Of a stretch of 64,000 nt of DNA, positions 12,901-24,900 are shown piece by piece. The position numbers and the translations under genes are program-made. Source of the stretch: Lineus longissimus (taxonomy: Eukaryota; Nemertea; Pilidiophora; Heteronemertea; Lineidae). The first letter of the stretch is position 1; every line of letters begins with the position of its first letter. Location of the stretch: NCBI RefSeq assembly GCF_910592395.1, contig NC_088324.1:4926953-4990952 (forward strand), read 5' to 3'. Below the pieces are notes generated by a model. That model saw only the letters and a list, made by a program, of their open reading frames with translations, ran no database searches and was not told where the DNA came from.

Positions 12901-15900
12901 TCTTGCATCTGAAGTAGAAACAATATGATTTAGAATCATTCTCACTTACCCGATATGTCAGTATAAGTTATCAACCCTTAGAGTCAAGGACATTTCTTAG
13001 AGGCCACCAAAACTAATTATATTTAAATCGTAGAGAAATAGTTTTCTGAATAGTTAAGTCAAGAGTGCTCAGTCATGTCAGTCTCACCTTTGCGTCGTAG
13101 AATGCGCTGAGTTCACCTCTCATGCCGTCGAGCTTGCACTCGTACTCCACCTGGATGTCGTGGATCGCCTGCGACAATTCATTCTTCCAGAACTCACGGT
13201 TCTCGGCTGTGGTGTCTCTGTAGGCCAGGGCGGCGAGCTCCTTCATCTCCTACGGAATACAATCAAGTATATTCAAAAGACGTGTATGTAAAATTGTACA
13301 AAATGGCGGTACCGCTTCCTTCGTGTCATGCCTCGTCATAAAACCCCAGTAAAGAGACTATCATGATCGTTGTTCTGGCAGACAGAATGAGTCCTAGTTT
13401 GCTTTGGTGATATTTTACGTTAATAAGACGGTCATACCATGTCATTAAACCGGCAAAAGTCCAAACATTACATTACATTTCAGTTTATCTTGACCTGGCT
13501 AATGGGTGTGAAAACCTTGTCCACGAGAATACGGATATAAAGCCTCATTGCTAGCATGCCCACGGAATCAACAGGTTTTATATCATACAGATACTTTCAT
13601 TAGTCCAGGTAACGAGGTTTCTCCCTCGATACAATCCCATTTGTAAAGATCAGGGCAGGCGTAATGCGTCTACAACTTGCTTGGTTTCCATGGTAACGAT
13701 TCAGATGGGACGGACGAATGAAAATTATTTCGAGCAAAACAAATAGAGGTGTATTGATGATTGATGGTCGGACGCGAGAGAGCCCATAATTCGTCGATGC
13801 AGATTATAAAATTTTGAATTTTCACCACGTTGACATGACAATACAGCGGCAATGTTTATTTCTGTACCTTTAACAATGTAAACAAACTGCACGGGCCTTT
13901 AAAAGTGAAGGAGGCTCAAGTAATGCTGAATGGTTGCTTCCTTTGGGGGCACACACCCGTATGTCCTCCGATTGTGGAAGATATACATGAATATATAGTC
14001 ATATTTGGGCATTATCTTGAATTCCCCTAGCTACCTACCTGTTCGTGCACGTTTTTCAAGAATTCAAGCTCTTCGATCAAGGACTGTTTGTCGTTCTCAG
14101 CACACACACGGTGCAAGGTCTCGTTTTCCAGATCCTGAATAAATCAGAAATACAAATTACGAAAATGACAGATATAAGATTCTTGAAAAGCAAAATTCAG
14201 TGCCTGAAATTATCATTCCTAAAAGTAAGCATTCAAATATCGTTCCATGCGGTTAGAATGACGTGTTTTAGTGGGGAGCCAACAATTTAACAAATATTTG
14301 GCGATTTGTAATGTAATGTAATGAAGGAAGCTGGAAACATACGTCGTTATTAGCTGGATGAACCACAAACACATTGAGAACAGACGTTTTACGAAGATGC
14401 TAACGGTAAAATTGGGTTCTGGGTGTAACATTATTCCGGGCTGATTGTGTCAGAACGAGCGACATGCATGACTGACAAACTGAGCGATAGTGTCGCATAG
14501 ATGTGCGCGCATCTTCCACAACATGGGCGTCACTGTTCCTCCTTTCGCAGCGTTCTCGCAAGACGAAATGTGCTGCTTTTCTACATGCATTCAACAATTA
14601 GTTCGATTTCATTCTTAAAGTTAGTGGTTTACACAATGAGCGTACCGGAGATATATCCGGTGCACTCATGAGTAAAGTGCTGTGTAGACGGTTGAAGGCC
14701 CCCTGTACAAAATACCATATTACCTAAAGTAGGCCTATTTGAAACAGATACCCCAAAAACCGGCTAAATAGCGTCTACACAGTACTGTATCATTATTCTT
14801 GCCACACGATAGTTTGATACAGAAAACCCTTCACCAGCTAGTGTGATATTACACTCAGCTGCCCGCTAGTAAGTTTTAGGCCAAGGGCACTCTTCTAAAG
14901 CCATCACGAACCTCTACATGGCTCCGAGTGAATCTGTTGCATTAAATGGAAAAAAGCCCAAACAAACACTCCAACGTTATTCAGCACCAGTGCATCAGAA
15001 ACAAAGCTGTCGATTGGAATGACGAGACCATTGACTTTCCCCTGTAGAATAAGCGCCTCATTAAGAATTCATACAGTCGTCTTCGTGCCCAGAGACGCCG
15101 ATGTTATTACTGTAGACAATCCAGGCGGAATATTGGCCCGGACCCAAAAACTGAATATCTGGTTAGCGATAGCTTACCAGGCTCATCCAAAACATACACG
15201 GGTGTAGACCAGGCGGCAATTAGCAACAATACGGCCTATGTATTTTTTTCCAGAAAACCTGCCAGCGAGGCTACCTGCCTTCGGAAACCACAAATCCATT
15301 TCGAGGTTCGGTATCGAACATGCACTCAGTAAATCTGGTGAGTGGCAGCAAGTTACATTAACATGTAGGCGAGGATTGCTTTACCTGCTTAGCTCTGGTG
15401 AGTTCGTCCATCAACCTCTTGATTTCAGCTTTGTCCTTCTTAGACTCGGTCTCGAGGCAGTTGATGCGCCTCCTCAGCAGGTTGATCTCTCCCTCGTAGT
15501 CGGACAACTGCTGGTGCTGGTTCTCAATCTTGTCCTTGTCATCCTGGATTCCTTTAGCCATCTGCGCATTTCTGCAAGACACAAAAGGTACATTATATAG
15601 ATAGTATTAGGACAACGGGGTGGTTTCTCAAAATACGCCCATGATGATGAACTTGGGATGAAATTCATGACATGGTGTTAAAAGTTCCAATACAATCAAT
15701 ATGTACTCTTATGGTCACAAATCAACAAAAAGAACACCGCTGTCTTGAAAATAGCATATACAGATATTTTGATCATCTTATATGGAACTAGATGTAGGCG
15801 TTAAGTAGTACGCTTCAAAGGATTTGTGATGATAACGTGTATTGAAATCTTCATCACATTTTTGCATAATCAGCGCGTGGAGGATGCGTTTTGATAGCGT

Positions 15901-18900
15901 ATCCCGAAAATTAAGATAGTTTTGACTTTGTCTTTATAAGACCGATTTGAATGAATATCAGTTAAATCAGATACCAAGCCAGTGGTTACAGTCACGCACA
16001 AATGCGGAGCAGTGGTTTGGAACATTCTAATTAACCCGTCCTTAAAGCTGACATGCCTGAATAAAACCCCCAGCGGCCAAGTAAACAACACTGCTCGGCC
16101 ATCAAACTAAAAACGGCATTTGAAACATGATAGACACCCGTTCATTGTCGAGACAGGTCACAAGGAAGCACTTATTGGAAACGAACAAAAGAAAGATTGC
16201 TACTCTTTTCAAATCAGCACACTGCCATTGCCAAACTAAAAAATACGCAGGACCTGAGACAAAACAACGCCACCCTCTTTGTACAATTGATAAAGCACAG
16301 TTGCCGAGCTTTCATCACCAGTGTTCCTATGTGACGAGTTTAATACAAATGTCGTACGTCTAGCCTCAAAATAGTAAAAAGCATTTGGAAGGTAAGAATA
16401 ATCTTTGCGGGTTTGACGGATCCGTGGTTAACCTGTACTAATTAAAGACCCAGGTGAACAGATTGTGAAGATTTTAAGCCAAGGATCTTATCTGATATAA
16501 TATACATGTAGATGTACCTTCATTACAAGACTCTTGTAAAACAACTTATAACTAATATATATTACATGTAGACGAAACTGTATATCAACACAGCTAAGAA
16601 TGATCTATAAGACCTGACTGTTTGCGTTACTCGGGGAGTAACGCAAACATTTCATGCACTCAATGCGACGATTGGTAAACAAATGCATGCTATTTTTAGT
16701 TGCATCCGGCGTCCCCGCGTTCACTTGACCCGACTGGGTCAACTATATTGATGAAAGCATTCCTATCAAGGGAATTGGGTGAATTTTTGAAAAGATCACA
16801 AAGAATTTGGGTCGATTAAAGACAGGGACAGAATGCATGCTCAGCAACGAACTGCTGAAAGGTCTCTTCATTGCCCTCAATCATTGATATGACGAATTCT
16901 TAACAACAATAAACTTGTTTCATAAATCGTCATGGTTTCGAAAAGTGGCCTTGAGCAGTTTAGATTCGAACTGTATGTTTCCCTAGATTTGCAAATCACT
17001 TATAGTAGGGTTGAGTCTTTATATGCCAATGTGGCTGGCGGGAGTGGGAAATCGAGAGAATTAGTTGTTTGCGAGGTGCCGAAAGAGCCGCTACTGTTCC
17101 GTTTCTAAATATGCAACTAAGTATGCAAGCGCGAAAAATATTCTTTTTAGAGTAGCACCCCCAAATTACCATACAATAACAGTTTTCTGATTGCTGCTGT
17201 GGCTGTGAAAGGACATCACGTTACTTAATTTTTTAACACGATTTTTTTTCCTGAATTATCTCGACCGATGGACTTATCTTCTGGATCGACTGACTTATTA
17301 CCGATCAAGGTAATTATGTCGATTGCACGAGATGAATAAGTCGATCGAGATATTTAAGGAAACCTTGTTTTCATGTTAAAAAGTCATGTATTGTCCTTTC
17401 CCAGCCACCGTAGATGTCCCCGCTCATCAATGAGCGGAACTTTGTTCGCAATGAAAAAATGTTTCATCGATTGGTATCGCCGATCAGGTAAAAGTCTTGC
17501 CAAGCATCCGGTATCGTTTCTATGATAACACGAAGAAGAGTAACGAATGCCTAAACCGCCTCAGGACACCACTTCTCCCGAAATGATTCACAAATCAGAG
17601 TTCGATTATATTTGCAAGGCGGTAGCATTGCCGCGTTGATGACGGTCATACCCAAATACCTAGGGGCAATCAAAATTTTCTTTTATCAAAAGCATATCAT
17701 TGGAGAATATGACTGAGTACATATACATAGGCCTTTAACGAATCGGCCTATAGGCATATGCAATGCTATTACTGATGTTTTGTACATTCTTGTTCATAGC
17801 TTCGCCTCTCTCAATTATCGATGTGAGGTTACAATATTCCATAGAATTTGGTCTTAAATTGCCATGGCGCAAGAATACGGGCATATACACATGGGCACAG
17901 CAGGTCAGTGTATTGACTGCCTCATCAAACTGACAGAAAGGAACGAAATATGAGAGAACAGTCATAAAGATGTTTTCCAGTTCAATGGAGGACGAGCGGA
18001 AGGTAATGGCGGGGTTTATCTGGACAGGGCGCTAGAGAGTTGTAGTGTTGGTATAAACGATTCTTGTTCACTTGATTAATGCTTGCCCGAGAACTTTTGG
18101 CGATGATAAAGCTTGATATTATCACGTTCCATCATATACCGCTCCGGCGTCAGTTCGATGAGGCCACACACTGACCCTCACTACTTGTACCTATGGCATT
18201 GGTATGACACAAGGTGATATGTTGAGATTGCCATCACAAATTTTGGGAGTGCATTGATACACACTTATGGTCCCTATACATCTACTCATTTTTGTGGTAT
18301 TACCAATAACAGCACCTCGTGTTCACATATCTTTCAGAACAGCCCATATTCACTCTGATCATCCACTCGGAACCATTTGTGATGTGCGCTTGCTTATGAC
18401 TGACGGTGTTGGCAGTTATGATAAAAAGAGAACATATAAGATCTATGTGTTGAATTAATTGTGTTTATTCTTACAAAGCTGAATGGGGGGGGGGGGGGGG
18501 GGTTCTAACGGTTTTTAAACCGTGTTAAATAGGTGACCTACTCGGGTCAACAAAATGTATCGGTGCCTTGATGCAAATTCGGCGATATTCAGGCCGTGTA
18601 CATACTTGTCATTCACTGATAAGCTGACGGACGTGTTTGCTACGGAAGCTTTTATGTATATTGAATAGATGACATTCCACGAAACAGGTTTTTAAACGAC
18701 TGCAGGGCGCGTCTCTCCGCTAGATATATATATGATTGCGGGGCTACCTTTCTGATTTGGGAGAAATTTGTCCCCGGAACTTGTATACGGGGTTCTGTCA
18801 AATTCTCAGGTCAGGAGAAAAAAGGGCGACATCTTTCGTGTAATGAGTTGCCAATTATCATTTAATTCATTCATATTTTTAAACAAGGGTAGACCATGAT

Positions 18901-21900
18901 AGAAAATCGTCGTCCAGTAAATTTCTCTTTGGAACTACCGGTGACCTTAATTCATCAGGAGAAACAATCATGCATAGATAAGAGAAAACCAATATTTTTC
19001 TCTGGCTCCACAGTAGTAAACGAACCCGCCACGTTCGGTGGTCTCCGCTTGAGTGTGGGGATTCGGACAGTGTCAGAAAATTGCTGTCCGCTATGGTTAC
19101 CGAAGCGTCTGGCCGACGACAGCAAATTAATTGAAAGCACATGCACATTCCACCTCGAATATTTCCTGTTTTATGGCACTCGACGTGGATTTGCTGGTTG
19201 GTATTTCTAGATGATAGCTCAAACATATCTGTTAATAGGTTTATATTGATGAAAATGTCCTATAAATAATCAGTGAAATCAGTGTTTTTGTAGCCCTACG
19301 TCCAATTAAGATTACAAATTGCGCTTGTATCAACCATATCTGCCTAAGTTATGATTATCATTGTACGTGCTGTGTTGTGTAGCATGTACACCAGAATAGG
19401 ATGATGTGATATCAAACACTTGGTTCTAAGTGTTTCATAACGTGAAACACTGAATTTTATCAATTTATTCAGGACAGCTTCATCAATATCAACCTATTAA
19501 CAGATGTGTTTAAGCTATCATCTAGAAATACCAACCAGAAAATCCACGTCGAGTGCCATGGAACAGGAAATATTCGCGGTTAAATCTGCCTGTGCTTTCA
19601 ATTTATTTGCTGTCGTCTGCTTTCAAAAAAGGATATCCAGACATCCAATCAATGATACTTTTGCTACCTTAATACCAGGTGAGGGATTGCTATCAAAACA
19701 GCCACAAGCATTACGAGGAGACAAGCTATTGAAGACATTCGCCCGATCGAGTTTCGAGAGGTTCTTCCGTGAAAATCTGCACGTTGAGGTGCATGATCTC
19801 AGATCGTCACTCACTCTGGTATGATAAAAAGCATCTTGCCCCATCAATGGTGCTACGAACACGTTCATGATGAACTGAACTGCTTGTCAGCCTACTGTGT
19901 ATTTACCACGTACATCCACAGGCAACAGACTTATCCATAAGGTCATCAACCTTCTACGCCAGTAGTGTTTACATGACCAAAAACATTGCTGCATATTTGT
20001 TTGGCTCATAAATCATAAATCACAAATTGACATATTGTAGTATTTCTCATGCTGTTTATACAACGGATGTGAGGGGGCCCTGTTTATACAGATCGTTCGT
20101 TTCTTCCCAGAAAATCTCCGGTGTAGCAGTCGAAAACGTCTCTTTGGAAAAAGTGTCGAGGAGCATAGTGTTATTCAGACGGATTATGCTATATAGCAGT
20201 ATGGACACCAATGATCCTTGTTCTCCGGATTCTTTCCTGTGACATTTATAATGTTTATACTGGAATAATTTTACAACATAATGCACCCTTCTAGCAGGCT
20301 TTGTTCAGATTTTAAGAATACTCTAAAACCTCGAATACAAGGTCTGAGGGTCCGTCCCCATTCATTACAGTTGAGGGGTATTCTAAAACCTCGAATACAA
20401 GGTCCGAGGCTTCGCCCCGTTTCATTACAATGGAGGAGGGATTGTCAAGTTTTCGCATTGTTCTGTCAGCCATTGAAGCTGATCGTGACCGTCAATCTAA
20501 GTAATAGGCATAGCCCTCCCATTTTGTTTGATGCACAAAGGGGAGTTATCGGACTGGCGAATCAACCATTGACTGTGAAAAGACCACACTCGTGTTCAAG
20601 CAAAAACCTTTTTGCCCATCCCAATTCAAAACCATTGTAATGATTTATTGAGTATATACGACCCCTGCAGTCAAAATGTTCAAAATGGAAGCAAGTGCTA
20701 CGGCACAATGACCGGCTGCTGTCGAAAACAAGTAAAACTTTTGAAAAATGAACGAGGCAGACAAATTCCTTATCGGTGGTTTTGGTTTCTGCCTTACTGA
20801 GCTCAATGGCCAGTCTTTCTGAGAATTTGTAGGAAAGTTACTGTTTTCTTCGTTTTCTGCGCGAGCGTATTCGCATTAAGCAAAACCATTTGAACAACTT
20901 ATATATAATTGAACCAGGTCTTTTTTATTGATAGACTCCGATTGAACCCTGAACCATCCTCTGGTGGCATTCAAACTGATCTTGTAAATTTGTCATTAAT
21001 TTCTACCCTTTTAAGGATTCTTATGAATACCATATCACGTTCCTCAGCTGAATAGGCCCTTACGGCGATTTACAAAATCAGTGTTTCATAAATGATAAAC
21101 AAGAAGCTGAAATTCATGCCGATGCAGCTTGTGCGAGTCCACCTGATCACGAGGATTTGTAAAAAACTTGTCTGCATGGATCGTTATGTACAAATCATAT
21201 CCTTCTTTTTCAATACTTATTTGTTTGGAAAAAGATATAAAAAAATCGTTGCTTCAATACATTTATATTCTTTGTATGCCGTCGTAGCTGTTCGTAAGGC
21301 TTGCAAAACCTGCCTTACTGTGTGCACATCCGAGGGTGGTGTGAACCAAATGATATTCATACTTTGCAGTTCCGTAGAATATTTCCTATACATACACCTG
21401 TTCCATTAATTCAAGTGCAATACATTGTAAGCACTCAATGTCTCTTCAGATTTGGTATGCGGCATGTATAGGTAAGTGTTGAAGCCACACATCGACTTAA
21501 ACACCTGAAAATGTCACCACTTTTAAGTTAGACTTGGTTGACCAATTCAGAAACAGGCGATACTATTAGCTAAACCCTTCCTTGGTCATTACCATAATAC
21601 CGGTATCATGTTGTCATTTCATATTTCAAATCCACATGCGACATGGTCCTTAAAATATCCCATTCTGTATCAGGATGAGAGCTGCAAACAAGTGATATTC
21701 CAGTGGCATTCGTCAGATTGCGAAACCTGAATGTACATCAACATTTATGGCCAATGTGGGTATCGAACCAGCAATGTTTATATCCGACCATGCACTGCAT
21801 AGAATAAAAACTCGTTGGAAAGCACATTATCAGACAGGGTATTGGAAAACTCTGGATTGCAAAACACTGGACTGGGCTGGGAAAGTCTAGACTGACAGTC

Positions 21901-24900
21901 ATCACTCTCCACCGCCTGGAATTAATGAACTGTCCCAGCTTAATTGGTTCTCAAAGTTATCATGGAGCCAGAATCTCCTCCCTCCAAAGATAAAGGATCC
22001 GAATTTTTATATAATTTGTACTTGCAGTGGCATTCTTAAGTACTTGGATGTGGCTTAGCCAACGTGTTTATCGTGTGGCACTGATGCTGTTTAAGGGCCT
22101 TGCAATTGGGGGAACAAGAACTCTGTGAACAAAGATACGCACACCCTTCAAAGCACAATTGATTATACCTGAGAAATGATTAATGTCAATTTGCCCCTTG
22201 GCAAATGCCGATCCACACCCTACATACCTCACACTTTGTGACCCTCCTGCATGCCGAGTGCCTTACCCAAGGACCCACTCCCAACTACCAACATAAGCAC
22301 ATGTTCTCAACTCCCAATTCTCACTCGGATATCACAATGTCGACAGCACCCAGGCGATGGAGAGCAATGACTGTCAGTCCAGAATTTCCCAGTACAGTCC
22401 GGTGTTTTGTAATCAGACATGCATGCACACATCACTCGATTATGCCAATAACTCAATAACCCGGCTACTTTTATATGTACAGTCCTACCAGAAAGTAAAT
22501 GTCCACAGGTTTTTAAAAATATCACAGAGATAGAATAAGATAATTGAATGCAGTTTTCAACAGGGAATGGTATATCTAGTTGGTCATGTATCTGTTGTAT
22601 TTGGACCCAGCTAATCCTGTCTCTTCATTATGTAACAGGCAATTTTTAAAAAGTCCAAAAAGTAACTTACATACCATACTCTGCTGAAAACTGCATTCAA
22701 ATATCTTATTTATCTCTGTGATATCTATCTAAAAAAACGGTGGACATTTACTTTCTTGTAGGACTGTTCGTAGTCATATGGAACACAATCGCTCGAAATC
22801 AAATTTCGGTCGACACCATGCTATTTTTCTTTCCTAAATTTAATGTGTGCGAGTGTCAACACTTCCGAGTCCTTTTCATTTACCCTTGGCTAATTGCTAG
22901 CAGATTATTGCACATGATAACCATCAAGTGGGAGAAAGAATATTCTCGAGTAGATGATAAAACCGCGATAGACCTGATAAACGACCTGAGCTGTCGTTAT
23001 GTTTCTATGGCAACCGCGTTCCGTGTCTGCTACTTCGCATTACCTGTCATCCACGTAAGACTATTTGGAAATGTGTAATGTAATATCTCTGAGTTCTGAC
23101 ATCAGCACCAGAATTACCTATTTATGAGGTTTTAGCTTTGTTATGTAATACCTGCTTCTGAACCAGATGTCCTGTGATTAATTATTTCTCGTGGTGTAAG
23201 GGATATTTTGCGACGGTCGCCACAGCAATTCGTCCCGGGAATTAAGAAAGCCATTGATACTATCAATATACCGAGGGAATACCGGACACATTGCCAATAA
23301 CGATTGATAATGATCAATACAATACGTCGGCTTGTCAGGTTATTGCAATTAGCGAGTGATGCATGGTTTGCATAAACAATACACTTTAACTGTACTGGAT
23401 GGTGAATAATCACAACGATAATTATTACTACTGAGCAACCACGAGCTATCTAAAAGTTTGAAAGTCTGTCGACAACCTGCAATCTCCGCGGGTGACCTAG
23501 ATTTAAGGTAGTGGTAAATTGTTTTCACTGATTCATGCCAATGTAAAACTAACTAGAGCGGCGATTGAATCAAGAGTAATGCATCCTTAATGACACATGC
23601 AAGGGTCGACGAACCTCTAAACCACTTGGCGGGCATATTGGATATGAATTCAGGCGAACATTTAATTAGGCAACTTCCCACCCGATCTCATTATCCCACA
23701 TAAAATACAAGCCCATTTTAGGGTGACTCCTTCTGCAGATACAGTACGTATTGCGAAATCCAAGATGGCCGCCTTGCAGCCATACTCGATGAGATCAAGC
23801 CGAAAATCAAGAGGGCAACTCTCCAACCCCACTTCATCATGCCACGGAAAATTATAGACCATCTTGGTGGCATCCCCATCTGCATTTGATAGTCTACAAT
23901 GCGATATCTAAGATGGCCACCTGGCAGCAATATTGGATACAGGATCGAACCGAAAACCAATAAGCACCACTCCTTCCCCACCCAAACATGCGACAGAAGA
24001 TTCATGTGCTCTTGGGCGGTTCCCCACGCCAGAGTTCACACACTCACCCTTTCTATCGATTTATTCGAGAGACTCTACAGATAACATAGCATGCGACCAT
24101 AATGCCTAAGGCTAGATGAAAGTTGAAACCGTGCATGTTGAAATTATTGATAACAATCAGTTGCTGCAACAATGTGATTACTGCTGCTGTCAGATTTTGC
24201 TGAGTGTAAGGATATTACCGTTCTTTATACTGAGGCAATGCAAACATTGATTATATTCTATTAAGCAGCTGATAGAAACATATTTGTAGAAGCAATATCC
24301 TAAGTCGACAAGAAGTAACCATTACCCTCACAAATTAATGGTAAATCATACACATATCATAAACAACGAGGGCAAATTTTGCTTCATGACGGTTTATCGG
24401 TGGTTTCTTAGTCGAGTGGTTTATGAGGGTTTATTAGTCGAGTCCGGATTCAGATTCCGTTGAGAAACTAGACAAAGTTAAAAGAGTTTGACTTTTGTTG
24501 GACGATAGCGCCACCCGGTGGTTCTATGACGCTGATGCTTACTTAGCCACTTCATTCAGAACATACTTGCGGGCCATTTTATCAAAAGAATTGTCTCCTT
24601 TGTATTCTCAAGACCATTCAAAGAAATAAGCATATTCATTCTTTAGAACCTCCTTAAGATAACATGTTAAGTGTGTCATGACGTCATTGGGGTTGCATAG
24701 TCCTGGGCCCTGGGAGGGCGGGGTGCCAGCCTGTGTTGGCCAGATCTAATATTTTCCACATGAATAACTTAATGAGTGCTAAATGAAGTTTGAGCAAACC
24801 CGGGAGAGTGTAAGAAGACAGCAAAATATCATTGCTTCAACAAAGATGAATGGCAAGCGAACCTACAAGGAATCGATGCGTGACCAATAAAAATGGATAA

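Noticed and set aside
18485-18502. Poly-G run as a regulatory G-quadruplex
   Set aside because: A homopolymer in intronic repeat sequence, with similar runs at 36312, 43587 (C) and 44862; no further support for function.
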